Part shown: piece after piece, positions 17,391 to 26,987 of the stretch
How the letters are laid out: each line of letters begins with the position of its first letter
Numbering within the stretch: position 1 is the first letter of the stretch
Assembly (NCBI RefSeq): GCF_001570925.1
Contig: NZ_BCSP01000006.1
Location: 59,470 to 123,469 of the forward strand
Direction: 5' to 3'
Source: [Zimmermannella] bifida NBRC 103089
Lineage (GTDB): Bacteria; Actinomycetota; Actinomycetes; Actinomycetales; Microbacteriaceae
Length of the DNA: 64,000 nucleotides
Notes under the pieces: model-generated
Told to the model about the DNA's origin: nothing
Database searches by the model: none
Seen by the model: only the letters and a program-made list of their open reading frames with translations
Translations under genes and position numbers: made by a program

Positions 17391-18434
17391 ATGCGGATCA
17401 CCTCAGCGTTTGTTGCCAACAGTCGCGTGCCGCTCATCCAAGCAGCTAAGACCCTGATCGCGATCGGGCTGTCGTGGGCGCTGTGCGTGCTCATCTTGCG
17501 CATCGATATGCCGATCTTCGCGGCGATCGCGGCACTGCTGATCGTGGCACCGAGCGTCAATCAGTCGTTTGCCAAGGGTGTGGAGCGAAGCCTCGGCGTC
17601 GTTGCCGGTGTGCTCTTGGCATCGGTCATGGCACAGGTGCTGCCGGTTTCGAACTGGCTGGTGCTGCTGATCATTGCCGTCGCGGTGGCAGTGAGCTGGA
17701 TGGCGAAACTCAGCGTGGGCATGACGAACCAGCTGGTAATTAGCGCCATGCTGGCGATCGCGATGGGCGCGGGGAGTTGGGAGTTTGCGGTCACGCGCGT
17801 GGTCGAGACCGCGATTGGTTCGCTGGTCGCGTTCGGCGTAAACCTGCTGCTGGTACCGCCGGTGAAGGTTGAACCGGCTCGCGAACGCGTGGCAATGCTC
17901 GGCGGTGAAATCGCCGAATCGCTCGTGCGGCTCGCGGACGCCTTGGAATCCACACAAACGCCCGGGCAATTGCAGGGCCTGCTGATTGAGGTTCGGCTGC
18001 TGCGGCCGATGGTGACGTCGGCGCAATCCGCGATTACGACCGCGCGCGAATCGCTCTCGATGAACCTCTGGGCGGCGAAACACGAACCGCAGCTACAAGA
18101 AATTGAGCGCGTGCTCGATGATCGCCTGCGTGGCATGGCCACCGAAGTCATCGGCATGACTCGCGCGTTCTTCGATCACTACGACGACGAACTCTGCCGC
18201 GAGCCGATGGTGCACGACATCACCGACCAGCTGCGGCGGGCCGCACACGATGTGCGGCTGCTGGTGCACCTGGCCGAAATCGATCCGACGCCGATGACCT
18301 CAGCGATCCCGGCACTGACGGCACCGCTTGAGCTCCGCACGCCGAGCGGTCGCCGTTGGATTCTCATCGGATCGCTCATGGAAGACCTGCGCCGCATCCA
18401 CGAACGGCTGGCTGAACTCGACGTCGACGCCTAA
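17391..18434 (+). CDS. FUSC / aromatic-acid-exporter family membrane protein
   Basis: A 347-residue protein with about six membrane helices in residues 15-160, including RSLGVVAGVLLASVMAQVLP, a segment typical of FUSC proteins. A long, helical cytoplasmic C-terminal half follows. The family includes fusaric-acid and aromatic carboxylate exporters; here only half a typical two-module protein is present, as in many actinobacterial members. Substrate unknown. Confidence 0.75.
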   Translation: MRITSAFVANSRVPLIQAAKTLIAIGLSWALCVLILRIDMPIFAAIAALLIVAPSVNQSFAKGVERSLGVVAGVLLASVMAQVLPVSNWLVLLIIAVAVAVSWMAKLSVGMTNQLVISAMLAIAMGAGSWEFAVTRVVETAIGSLVAFGVNLLLVPPVKVEPARERVAMLGGEIAESLVRLADALESTQTPGQLQGLLIEVRLLRPMVTSAQSAITTARESLSMNLWAAKHEPQLQEIERVLDDRLRGMATEVIGMTRAFFDHYDDELCREPMVHDITDQLRRAAHDVRLLVHLAEIDPTPMTSAIPALTAPLELRTPSGRRWILIGSLMEDLRRIHERLAELDVDA

Positions 18435-18465
18435 CGGCCCGGAATACCTGGTTGCGTTGGGGTGC

Positions 18466-18544
18466 ATCTCCAAAGTGGTGCACCTGCAGCGAGCCCGAGG
18501 TGGTATCCACCCCTGACCCCGGAAATCTGCACCGGTTTGGAGAT
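18466..18544. terminator. Long inverted repeat between convergent genes
   Basis: Arms 18466-18482 and 18528-18544 pair over 17 bp with two mismatches, enclosing 45 nt. Located between the converging FUSC and lipBA genes, it may serve as a bidirectional terminator. Confidence 0.45.
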
Positions 18545-18556
18545 TCGGAGCGGCGA

Positions 18557-20386
18557 CTACGTTGTCTGGGCAATGGTTGCGGATGCGGTCGGCGCGAGCT
18601 GCTGCATCCGTGCCAGTACGCTGCTGGCTTCTTGACGAGCCGGAGCACCAGTCGCCAAATGCGCCAGGTGTTCGGGCAGCTCGCGGCCCTTCGCACGCAT
18701 CGCCTGTGCCCACAACTTGCCGGCGCGGTACGACGAGCGCACCAGTGGACCGGCCATCACTGCGGCAAAACCGAGCTGCTCGCCGAGGTCGCGCAGCTCG
18801 ACGAACTCCTCGGGCTTCACCCAACGGTCGATCGGGTGGTGCAACTTTGAGGGCCGCAGGTACTGCGTGAGCGTGAGGATGTCGACCTTCGCGTCAACGA
18901 GGTCGCGCATGGCCGATTCGATCTCTTCGCGAGTCTCGCCCATGCCCAGAATCAGGTTGGACTTGGTCACCAGCCCCGCCTCGGATGCGCGACGCAGCGC
19001 ATCCAGCGAGCGGTCGTACCGGAACGCCGGACGAATCTGCTTGAAGATGCGCGGTACCGTCTCGAGGTTGTGCGCGAACACCTCGGGTGCGGCGGCGTAG
19101 ACCTCGTCGAAGGCCGAGGCGGAGCCGCGGAAGTCGTCGACAAGTAGCTCAACGCCGGTGTCGGGGTTGAGCGCGTGAATCTGGCGGCAGGTTTCGGCGT
19201 AGAGCCAGGCGGCGCCATCGGGCAGGTCATCGCGGGCGACACCGGTCACGGTCGCGTAGCGCAGCTGCAACTCGCGCACCGATTCGGCCACGCGACGCGG
19301 TTCATCCCGGTCATACGACGTGGGCTTGCCGGTGGCAATCATGCAGAAATCGCAGCGGCGGGTGCACTGGTCGCCACCGATCAGGAACGTCGCTTCGCGG
19401 TCTTCCCAGCACTCGTAAATGTTCGGGCAGCCGGCTTCTTCGCACACCGTGTGCAGCGACTTGCCCTGCACGAGGCCGCGCATGTCTTGGTATTCCTTGC
19501 CGGCAACCGCGGTGGTGCGAATCCACTCGGGTTTCTGCTCGATCGGCACCTGCGCGTTGGCGGCTTCGATGCGCAGCAGCTTGCGGGTTTCGGGCTCGGG
19601 GCGGCGGGGCGGTCGGCCGGATGCGGGCAGCGCGGTTGCGCGGGCGGTACCGCGTTCGGTGCCGGTTGCGGCTGCGGTACCGGTGCGTTGCGGGCGAACG
19701 GATGCGGATGCATCCCGTACCGCAGGCAAGGTGTCATCGGCGACGCGCTCGGGCTTGCGAAGCGGTTGCAGCAGTGCGTCGATGCGAGGGATGAGCCGCG
19801 CATTAACCGCTTCGAGGGATGCATCCACCCCGAGCTGCGCCATCGAAGCGACCGAGGCGTCGTCGATACCGCAGGGGACGATCTGGTCGAACCAGCTGAG
19901 GTCGGTGGTGACGTTGAGCGCGATGCCGTGCATGGTGGTGTCTCTGGCAACGCGCAGGCCGATGGCGCAGATCTTTCGATCCTGCTCGCCTGGGCGCACA
20001 ATCCAGACGCCGGAGCGGTCGTCGACGCGGGTGGATTCGATGCCGTAATCTTCGGCAAGCATGTCGATGACGGCCTGTTCGAGCGCCCGGGTGAGCGCGA
20101 TCACGTCTTTCGGTGGCTGCAGCTGCACGATGGGGTAAACCACGAGCTGCCCGGGGCCGTGATAGGTGACCGAGCCGCCGCGATCGACGGGAACGACCGG
20201 CGCAACGGTTTCGGGAATGTGCTCGGGTTTGGTGCGCACACCCGTCGTGAACGTGGGCTCGTGTTCGACCGAAATGATGGTGTCGTGCTGTTGCGAGCGA
20301 TGCACCTGGTCGTGTGTGTCGCGCTGAAATTGCAGGACTTCAGCAAAATCCTTAGGACCTTCGCTCAACAAATTGCACAGACGCAT
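18557..20386 (-). CDS. lipBA: Fused lipoyl(octanoyl) transferase LipB - lipoyl synthase LipA
   Basis: One uninterrupted 609-residue chain carries both steps of lipoate synthesis. Residues 1-210 are Lip[18 protein letters not shown], the catalytic pair Lys138 (KICAIG) and Cys172 (VPCGI), which transfers octanoyl from ACP. About 215-275 is an Ala/Arg/Pro linker. Residues 275-600 are LipA, a radical-SAM enzyme that inserts two sulfurs. Its auxiliary cluster cysteines are Cys315, Cys320 and Cys326, its SAM cluster is C341-x3-C345-x2-C348, and the C-terminal RSSYRAGK segment supplies the conserved serine ligand. All catalytic residues of both enzymes are present. The two enzymes are normally separate genes, so the fusion is noteworthy. 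Probable client: the Bkd E2 lipoyl domain at 33-34.5 kb. Confidence 0.93.
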   Translation of the reverse strand: MRLCNLLSEGPKDFAEVLQFQRDTHDQVHRSQQHDTIISVEHEPTFTTGVRTKPEHIPETVAPVVPVDRGGSVTYHGPGQLVVYPIVQLQPPKDVIALTRALEQAVIDMLAEDYGIESTRVDDRSGVWIVRPGEQDRKICAIGLRVARDTTMHGIALNVTTDLSWFDQIVPCGIDDASVASMAQLGVDASLEAVNARLIPRIDALLQPLRKPERVADDTLPAVRDASASVRPQRTGTAAATGTERGTARATALPASGRPPRRPEPETRKLLRIEAANAQVPIEQKPEWIRTTAVAGKEYQDMRGLVQGKSLHTVCEEAGCPNIYECWEDREATFLIGGDQCTRRCDFCMIATGKPTSYDRDEPRRVAESVRELQLRYATVTGVARDDLPDGAAWLYAETCRQIHALNPDTGVELLVDDFRGSASAFDEVYAAAPEVFAHNLETVPRIFKQIRPAFRYDRSLDALRRASEAGLVTKSNLILGMGETREEIESAMRDLVDAKVDILTLTQYLRPSKLHHPIDRWVKPEEFVELRDLGEQLGFAAVMAGPLVRSSYRAGKLWAQAMRAKGRELPEHLAHLATGAPARQEASSVLARMQQLAPTASATIAQTT

Positions 20387-20399
20387 GACGCAGATTGTA
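20387..20399 (-). promoter_or_regulatory. Leaderless-type -10 box of lipBA
   Basis: A consensus-like TACAAT (20399-20394 on the minus strand) is followed by 7 nt and ATG 20386. Confidence 0.55.
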
Positions 20400-20806
20400 C
20401 TGACGTTGAGATGAGCGCCTGATCGGATTGGCGCCGCGGTGCGAGACGGATGCGGTACCCGTCGCGCGGCTCGTCAGCGCGCCAAACAACTGGCAAATGG
20501 TGTTCATTTTTTCAAGTTGTTACGGTGGCAGCAACACTGCAGTTTGAACAATGGCGTTCGGATGCAGTGTTACCTATTTCGGCCGCATGCGGCTGCTGGT
20601 GTGCTGGGCACGAAGCGAGCAGCGTGCATCCGCGTGTTGCCTGAACCATCAAAGGGAGTCCGAGCCCATCGCGGGGAGTCCAGGACCTTCGTGGAAAATC
20701 CATGGAAAAATGGAGGTACCGAAGAAGTGTGCAGCAGGACGTCATTTCAACGCGCGAGACTTGGTTCGTGTTCGCGCAACTGCAGCGCACGTAGGAGAGA
20801 AATTCC
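20400..20806. other. Intergenic region between lipBA and the sarcosine-oxidase-like gene
   Basis: About 400 bp, visibly less GC-rich than its surroundings in 20500-20580. Apart from the lipBA promoter at its left edge and AGGAGAG before the flavoenzyme gene at its right edge, I see no convincing gene, hairpin or repeat. Confidence 0.5.
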
Positions 20807-21943
20807 ATGTCTGGCAAGAGGGTCGGGGTAATTGGCCTCGGATCCGTCGGAGCGTTTACCGCGCTAGAACTGCAACAGCGAGGTTATGAGGTCGTCGGCT
20901 TTGAAGCCTTCGGAGTCGCAAATGACCTCTCGGCCGTAGGCGGTGACACCAGGCTCTTCCGGCGCCTGTACCGCGAAGGCGGCGCGTACTACCACCTCAT
21001 CGAACGCGCCTACGAACTCTGGCGCGAACTCGATAAGCGTCTGCCGACCGCGTTTCGCGAATGCGGTGCGCTCGCGCTCGTACCCGAGGACAGCGACTAC
21101 GCCCGCGATCTCGAGGCCTACGCCAACGAGTTCAACATCGAACACGAAGTGTTGCGAGGTGACGAACTCCACAGGCGTTTCCCACAGTTCACCAGCTGCG
21201 AGGGTGACGTTGGCTACTACGACCCCTGCGGCGGTTTCGTGCGCACCGACCTGGTCGTGCGAGATGCGTTCGACCGGGCCGAGGCCCTCGGTGCGCAACA
21301 CATCGAAGCCACCGTGACCGAAGTCATCCCGCACCAAGACGGTGTGACGATTCGGGCCGAAGACGGCAATAGTTGGGAAGTTGACCGCGTGGTGGTCGCC
21401 GCTGGTGCCCGCACAACGGACATCCTGCCGCAGCTTGCGCCGTACACTCGCCCACGGTTGCAGGTCATGACCTGGTTCCAGCCCGACGCTCCCGAAGACT
21501 TCCGTGCAACCGAGATGCCCGTGTTTATTCGTGAGGGCGATGGCTTCCACGCCTACGGGGCGCCGACGCTCGACGGCCTGCACGTGAAGGTCTCGGGTCT
21601 CACCGAGCCGCGCGACGCGGAGTTCGACGGCATCGCCTACGACGGGCAGGCAACGCTCGACGACCTGCGCGACTGCGAAGCGACCATTACGCGCGTGCTG
21701 CAGGATGTGCATCCCGTACCGGTGCGCACCGCGGTGTACCCGGAGCTGTACGCGATCGACCGCATGTTCATCCTCGACTGGCTCGACGCTGGACAGCGGG
21801 TGTTTGTCGCGAGCGCGTTTTCGGGCAAGGGCTTCAAGATGTGCAACGCCATCGGTGAGCTCGTGGCGAAGATTCTGCACGACGAAGCCGAGTTGCCGCG
21901 CGCGTTTTCGCTGACGCGTTTCCCCGGCTGGGTCGTCGAGTAA
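20807..21943 (+). CDS. FAD-dependent oxidoreductase, monomeric sarcosine oxidase / N-methyltryptophan oxidase-like
   Basis: A 378-residue DAO-fold flavoenzyme. The Rossmann dinucleotide motif GLGSVG is at the N-terminus, GGDTRLFRRLYREG matches the sarcosine-oxidase signature, and a C-terminal ASAFSGKGFKMCNAIGELVA binds FAD. The segment that carries the covalent-flavin Cys in monomeric sarcosine oxidases reads VRTAVYPELYAID here and has no Cys, so FAD may be non-covalent or the substrate may differ. AGGAG lies 8-10 nt before ATG 20807. Likely oxidises an N-methyl or other secondary amine; substrate unknown. Confidence 0.8.
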   Translation: MSGKRVGVIGLGSVGAFTALELQQRGYEVVGFEAFGVANDLSAVGGDTRLFRRLYREGGAYYHLIERAYELWRELDKRLPTAFRECGALALVPEDSDYARDLEAYANEFNIEHEVLRGDELHRRFPQFTSCEGDVGYYDPCGGFVRTDLVVRDAFDRAEALGAQHIEATVTEVIPHQDGVTIRAEDGNSWEVDRVVVAAGARTTDILPQLAPYTRPRLQVMTWFQPDAPEDFRATEMPVFIREGDGFHAYGAPTLDGLHVKVSGLTEPRDAEFDGIAYDGQATLDDLRDCEATITRVLQDVHPVPVRTAVYPELYAIDRMFILDWLDAGQRVFVASAFSGKGFKMCNAIGELVAKILHDEAELPRAFSLTRFPGWVVE

Positions 21944-22012
21944 CGGCATCGTTTTCGGGTCTGCGCGCTTCCGCTGTGAGGTGCCGCGGAGTCGGGTCTG
22001 TCGCGTGGTCGG

Positions 22013-22091
22013 GTGTGCTGCGACTCATCAGAACCGGGTGTTTGCATCGAAAACGTGTCGAAATTGGGCGTATTGATGAGTCGCGGCACGC
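22013..22091. repeat. CTCATCA-43-TGATGAG intergenic element, copy A (type 1)
   Basis: Inverted half-sites 22013-22030 and 22074-22091 pair over 18 bp (16 Watson-Crick, 2 G-T). The inner CTCATCA and TGATGAG are separated by exactly 43 nt. Located between converging stop codons. Its half-sites match copy E at 63906-63984 almost perfectly, but the 43-nt core does not. Confidence 0.8.
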
Positions 22092-22140
22092 GGCGACGAC
22101 CTGGAACTGCCAGCTTGCTCAGCGCAATGCCTGCGCGGTG

Positions 22141-23292
22141 CTAGGCCAGGTCGCCGCGCCGAAGCATCCGCCAGCGCACGGCCACAATGATCGCAACGGC
22201 GCAGGCAGCGCCGATCAGCGTTTCGCGTGAGCGGTCCACAAACAGCGTCTCCCAATCCGAGGTGAGATTGAGATTTGAAGCGCCGATCGCGAGCGGCGTG
22301 ATGAAGGTGAGCGCGACACCGTAGTGGTGGCTAATAATCACCTCAACGATGAACTGGCACAGCGCGCAGGCAATGATGACGTAGAGCGTCGGTGGGTTGC
22401 CGCCGAACAGTGCCGCCGCGCATCCCACACCCGCGAGCGTGCCCGCGAGCCGGTGCATCGTGCGTTCGAACGAAACCATCGCGCTCGGTGTCGAGAAGAT
22501 GGCGGCCACGGTGAGCATGGCCCAATACTGGTGCGTGGCAAAGTTCAGCGACCAGGCCACCACACCCGCGACCGTCATGCCCAGCAGCGCCGCCGCCGTG
22601 AGCCGCAGCACATCGGGTGCGAGCGCGCTCGAGAGCGATCGCACCGGCTCATGAGGCAGTGGACGCAAGCGAGCGTCGATGCGCGGCACCAGCCGCAGCA
22701 GCTTGCCCGACATGACAATGCACCAGCTGGTCAGACCACTGGCAATCGCCACGATGGCAACCAGGCCGAGTCCTTCTTCGGGCACCGGATAGTTCGCGCA
22801 GGCAAGGAACGCAAACAGAAAGAAGATCGAGCCCTTCGGAATCCACTGCATCCCGAAACTCATGGGCAGCGTGATGACGGTGACGAGCGCGGCACCGGCG
22901 AGCATCAACCACAGGGGCGCGCCGAGCAGCTGCACGGCTGACCCAGCAATGATGCACAGGATGCACGTTACCGCGACGGTTGCGACCGACAGCCATCGCG
23001 AACGATACGGTTCGCTGCGTCCGTAAATCGCCGTGAACGCGGCGAACGCGGCGTAGATGCCGAGGTCGATGCGGCCCAGTGAGTAGAGCGTGATCAGCGG
23101 CAAGAAGTTGCCGAGGGATGCGCGCACCGCAGCCTCGTAGGTCAGTCGCGAGGCATCAAAGAGCGCCAGGCCTTCGAACAGGCGCGGTCGGTTCGCGAGT
23201 GCCGTTGGGGGAGTGCCGCCGGGAGACGGGGAATCCTGGACGGGTGTTGCGGGCGTGGATGCGGGACCTGCGGCTTCGGTGTGCTGCGACAA
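22141..23292 (-). CDS. FUSC-family membrane protein
   Basis: A 383-residue polytopic protein. A Pro/Ala/Thr-rich N-terminal 45 residues precede about ten helices arranged as two similar blocks, each with a short loop, typical of FUSC transporters. TTG 23292 is chosen because AAAGGAG lies 5 nt upstream on the minus strand and the longer frame to 23415 has only low-complexity sequence. Likely export of an aromatic or other small molecule; no specific substrate evidence. It ends facing repeat copy A. Confidence 0.75.
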   Translation of the reverse strand: MSQHTEAAGPASTPATPVQDSPSPGGTPPTALANRPRLFEGLALFDASRLTYEAAVRASLGNFLPLITLYSLGRIDLGIYAAFAAFTAIYGRSEPYRSRWLSVATVAVTCILCIIAGSAVQLLGAPLWLMLAGAALVTVITLPMSFGMQWIPKGSIFFLFAFLACANYPVPEEGLGLVAIVAIASGLTSWCIVMSGKLLRLVPRIDARLRPLPHEPVRSLSSALAPDVLRLTAAALLGMTVAGVVAWSLNFATHQYWAMLTVAAIFSTPSAMVSFERTMHRLAGTLAGVGCAAALFGGNPPTLYVIIACALCQFIVEVIISHHYGVALTFITPLAIGASNLNLTSDWETLFVDRSRETLIGAACAVAIIVAVRWRMLRRGDLA

Positions 23293-23448
23293 CGGCGCTC
23301 CTTTCTGCGCAATTGTTTCATGCGCGGTGGTGCTCGCCGTGTCCCCAAAAGGTGCCGTAAGAAATTTGCCCCCGGTGAGCGGGTCCGGAGCAACGATCGG
23401 CTCCGGCCCACCCACAAGGGGGGCAGATTTCTGAGTGTGCGGCAGTGA

Positions 23449-25707
23449 TTACGGTGTCTTGCTCGACTCAGCGCCGGTGAACGCCTCTGCGGCGGGAGCC
23501 TCTGCGGCTGCGGCAGCATCAGGCGCATCAGCATCGAGCACTGGCAGCGCGCCGTCGGGCTTCTTCGCCAGTGGCGAAGGCCACCAGATCGCCGGGCCAA
23601 TGTCGTAGCCGAGCGCAGGTACCAGCAGCGAGCGCACCACGAACGTGTCGAGCAGCACACCGAAGGCAACGATAAACGCCACCTGCAGCAGGAACAGTAC
23701 CGGCACCACCGAGAGCGCGGCGAACGTCGAAGCGAGCACGATACCGGCCGAGGTAATCACACCACCGGTAATCACCAGTCCGCGCAAAATGCCCGATCGG
23801 GTGCCGTGCTCCTTGGCTTCTTCGCGCACTCGCGTCATCAAGAAGATGTTGTAGTCGATGCCGAGCGCCACCAAGAACACAAATGCGTACAGCGGCACCG
23901 CGGGGTCCGAGCCAGAGAACCCAAATACGTGGTTAAACACCAGCGCCGAGACACCGAGCGCGGTGCCGAACGACAACACGGTAGTCGCGATCAGCAAGAT
24001 CGGTGCCAGTATCGAGCGCAGCAGTGCCATCAGAATCAGCATGATCACGCCGAGAATCACCGGAATGATCAGGTAGCTGTCGTGCACGGCCGCATCGGTC
24101 GTCGCAATCGAAGTCGCGGTCACGCCGCCAACCATCGCGGTGTCGCCGAGTTCGGCGGTGATGTCCCGCACGGTTTGGGATGCGGCATCCGAGTCGGCCG
24201 GGTCAGTGAGCGTCGCCTGAATCAACACTTGGCCGTCGACAACCGTCAGCGGTGGCACGTCGGGCATACGTGGATCCAGCGGTGCTGGGCCGTCTTCGGT
24301 AACTGGAACGACACCGGCGGGGGATTCACTCGAGGCGGCGGTGAGCTGGTCAACGCCATCGTGTGCGAGGAGTTTCTGTGCGACTTCGACGAGCTTGCCC
24401 TCTTCGGTCACCACATAGACGGGGCTGCCGGAACCACCGGGGAAGTGTTCACCGAGCGCGATCTGGCCGTCGCGAGCCTCGTTCTCGCCGGTCACCATCT
24501 CGCTCTGCGGCACACCGTGGGCGCGCAACTGCAGCACACCGAACGAACCGATGAGCAGCACGAGGGTCACCGCTACCCAGATCACGCGGGGGCGAATCTG
24601 CACGGTGCGGGCAATGCGCGCCCACAGCCCGCGAGTGGGCATGCCGTGTTCGGCTTCGACCACCTCGGGTTCAAACTTGGGGATCACCGGCCAGAACGCG
24701 GCGCGGCCGAGCAATTGCAGCGCGGCGGGCAGCAGCGTCAACGCGGCGATCATGGCGAACACAATGCCGATCGCGGTGACCGGCCCGAGCGTCGAGTTCG
24801 ATTTCAGGTCGCTCAGCAGCAGGCACAGAAGACCGGCGATGACCGTGCCTCCGGATGCGACGATCGGTTCAAGCGCACCCTTCCAAGCGCTCGTGGTCGC
24901 TTCGCGAATATTGCGCGTCCTGCGCAGCGCTTCGCGGAAACGCGCGACATACAGCAGCGAGTAGTCGGTGGTGGCCCCGATCACCAGAATGAACAGAATG
25001 CCCTGGGTCTGCCCGCTGAGCGTGACGATCTCGGCCTTCGCCAGCCACCAGACCACGAGCAGTGCCACGCACAGCGCAAACATACTCGTCGAGAGCACCA
25101 CAATCGGCAGCAGCGCCGAGCGGTAGACCACCAGCAGGATGAGCAGCACGGCCGCGAGGGCAACGACCAGTAGCAGTCCGTCGATGGATGCGAGGCCTTG
25201 CGCGATACCGGCAGCAAACCCGGCGGGCCCGGTCACGTACGCCTGCATCCCCTCGGGAACGTCGGCTTGCACGTAGTCGCTGAGCTCGCTCACGACATCG
25301 GCGACTTTAGCGTCGCTGTCGACGAGCACGATGGACTGCAGCGCTTTGCCGTCTTCAGACGGCATGATCGGCATCGACGTGGGGGAGACGCCATCGATGT
25401 TGATCGCGTCGAGGTGGCTTGCAACCGCCGCGGCGTCTGCCTGATCGATGGCGGCGTCGCTCGTGTAGATCACGACGGCGGGGATGGAGTCGGTGCCGTT
25501 GAACTCACCGAGCAGGTGTTGCACCGCGAGGGCATCGGAACGTTCGGGCAGATACGCCGTCTGGTCGTTCTTTGCGACCTCGTCGACGCGGCCGAACATC
25601 GTGCCACCGAGAGCGCCGGTGACCAGCCACAGCAGAATCACCAGCGCGGGAATAATGATGCGCGCCCAGTACGACGTACTTCGGGTCTTGGACGTCTGTT
25701 CCGACAT
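23449..25707 (-). CDS. MMPL family RND-type transporter
   Basis: A 752-residue transporter with the duplicated MMPL architecture: helix 1 near the N-terminus, an extracytoplasmic domain (about 40-170) and five helices, then the same pattern repeated in the second half. The first block contains GATTDYSLLYVARFREALR and the second VALGIDYNIFLMTRVREEA; both are the conserved proton-relay region (D-Y) of MMPL/RND proteins. The Ala/Glu-rich tail (about 30 residues) is extra. MMPL members export lipids or drugs; here the substrate is unknown. Confidence 0.9.
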   Translation of the reverse strand: MSEQTSKTRSTSYWARIIIPALVILLWLVTGALGGTMFGRVDEVAKNDQTAYLPERSDALAVQHLLGEFNGTDSIPAVVIYTSDAAIDQADAAAVASHLDAINIDGVSPTSMPIMPSEDGKALQSIVLVDSDAKVADVVSELSDYVQADVPEGMQAYVTGPAGFAAGIAQGLASIDGLLLVVALAAVLLILLVVYRSALLPIVVLSTSMFALCVALLVVWWLAKAEIVTLSGQTQGILFILVIGATTDYSLLYVARFREALRRTRNIREATTSAWKGALEPIVASGGTVIAGLLCLLLSDLKSNSTLGPVTAIGIVFAMIAALTLLPAALQLLGRAAFWPVIPKFEPEVVEAEHGMPTRGLWARIARTVQIRPRVIWVAVTLVLLIGSFGVLQLRAHGVPQSEMVTGENEARDGQIALGEHFPGGSGSPVYVVTEEGKLVEVAQKLLAHDGVDQLTAASSESPAGVVPVTEDGPAPLDPRMPDVPPLTVVDGQVLIQATLTDPADSDAASQTVRDITAELGDTAMVGGVTATSIATTDAAVHDSYLIIPVILGVIMLILMALLRSILAPILLIATTVLSFGTALGVSALVFNHVFGFSGSDPAVPLYAFVFLVALGIDYNIFLMTRVREEAKEHGTRSGILRGLVITGGVITSAGIVLASTFAALSVVPVLFLLQVAFIVAFGVLLDTFVVRSLLVPALGYDIGPAIWWPSPLAKKPDGALPVLDADAPDAAAAAEAPAAEAFTGAESSKTP

Positions 25708-25872
25708 GATTAGTAGCCCCCAACCTCCGCGCCACTGCGCAGCGTGCGCCGGTGAGTTGGGTGATCTGAGCGGCCCAAATCAGCGGACCTGAGACAAGGT
25801 CAATGGCTCATTCCATTCTATGCCTCGGCCGTCAACGTGCCATGAGTGCGGTCATTCGCGCGAGGGCATGAG

Positions 25873-25915
25873 TACGGCGGCGGTACCGGGCAGAACACCC
25901 GATACCGCCGCCGTA
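25873..25915 (-). terminator. Strong hairpin downstream of the hydroxyacyl-CoA dehydrogenase gene
   Basis: An 18-bp stem with one mismatch (25873-25890 with 25898-25915) closes a 7-nt loop, 64 nt past the stop codon at 25979 on the minus strand. Confidence 0.65.
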
Positions 25916-25978
25916 GGTGCGGGGGATGCATCCGGTGCGCGATTACAAGAACCGTCGCGCCGGGTGCCGCATCCGGAA

Positions 25979-26863
25979 TTAGCCGACGATGTTGCCGTCA
26001 GCGTCGTACTTGTAGAAACCTTCACCGGTGGCACGACCGAGCTTGCCCTGGTCGATGAAGTTTTCCTTGAGGTAGTTCGCCCAAGCGGCCTGGCCGGGGT
26101 CGTTTTCGGCACGCGCCATGGCGAGGTGGTACGGGGTCATCATGCCGACGATGTCGAAGATCATGAATGGGCCCAGTGGTGCGCCGGTGGCCTTGCGCCA
26201 GGTGAAGTCGATCGTCTTGTAGTCGGCGACACCCTTAATGAGCAGACCCGCAGCCGAGTTCAGGAGCGGTACGAGCAGCGAGTTGAGCACGTAGCCCGGC
26301 TGTTCCTTGAGCACGCGGATTGGTTCCATGCCGATTGCTTCGGCGAAGCGTACGAGCTCCTCGTAGACCTCGGGGTCGGTGCCTTCGTGGCCCATGACCT
26401 CGGCGATGTTCTGGCGCCAGATGTTGTTCGCAAAGTGCAGTGCAACGAACTTCTCGGGGCGGTTTACCGCGCTCACCATGTCGCTGAGCAGCAGCGTCGA
26501 CGAGTTCGATGCGAAGACGGTCTTTTCGGGAGCCAGCTGCGAGAGCTTCGTGTACGTGTCGTGCTTGATGGCGATGCTTTCGGGCACGGCTTCGATCACG
26601 AGGTCGGCATCCTTGACGGCGTCAGCGAGGTCGGTGGTGGCGCGGATGCGGCCTACCGCAGCCGAGAGCTGCTCGGGAGTCGAACCGAGGTCGTGGGTGT
26701 AGTAACCCGAGAGCTGTTCCCAACGGGCTGGAAGCTTGGCGATCGCGTCGTCGGCGACGTCGTAGGCAACGACATCGAAGCCGGAGTAGGCGGTCTGGAA
26801 AATGATCTGTGAGCCGAGTACACCGGTGCCGAGCACAGTGATGTTCTTGAATCGGGTTGACAT
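25979..26863 (-). CDS. 3-hydroxyacyl-CoA dehydrogenase
   Basis: NAD-dependent oxidation of 3-hydroxyacyl-CoA in beta-oxidation or butanoate metabolism. The 294-residue protein has the N-terminal Rossmann motif VLGTGVLGSQI. It also shows ADLVIEAVPESIAIK, FASNSSTLLLSD with the conserved Ser/Asn active-site residues and PEKFVALHFANN (the catalytic His), then the helical dimerisation domain ending in GEGFYKYDADG. Full length for a single-function enzyme. ATG 26863 has AAGGAGG 6 nt upstream; the longer frame lacks support. TetR gene is 124 nt upstream on the same strand. Confidence 0.92.
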   Translation of the reverse strand: MSTRFKNITVLGTGVLGSQIIFQTAYSGFDVVAYDVADDAIAKLPARWEQLSGYYTHDLGSTPEQLSAAVGRIRATTDLADAVKDADLVIEAVPESIAIKHDTYTKLSQLAPEKTVFASNSSTLLLSDMVSAVNRPEKFVALHFANNIWRQNIAEVMGHEGTDPEVYEELVRFAEAIGMEPIRVLKEQPGYVLNSLLVPLLNSAAGLLIKGVADYKTIDFTWRKATGAPLGPFMIFDIVGMMTPYHLAMARAENDPGQAAWANYLKENFIDQGKLGRATGEGFYKYDADGNIVG

Positions 26864-26987
26864 GGGATTCCTCCTTGGTGCCCTGGAATCAGGACGGTGT
26901 GGGTGGTGGGGTGGCAGCTGCGCCCGCAGGTTCATCCTGCGTGGCGAAGGTGTCACGTAGCTCAGCGTCCGTTGGCGCCGAGTCTGG

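Noticed and set aside
19175..20422. 415-codon open frame on the plus strand
   Set aside because: Antisense to lipBA, which has all catalytic motifs of two known enzymes. No domain on this strand.
23806..25173. 455-codon open frame on the plus strand
   Set aside because: Antisense shadow of the MMPL transporter gene, with His/Arg/Gln-rich sequence and no domain.
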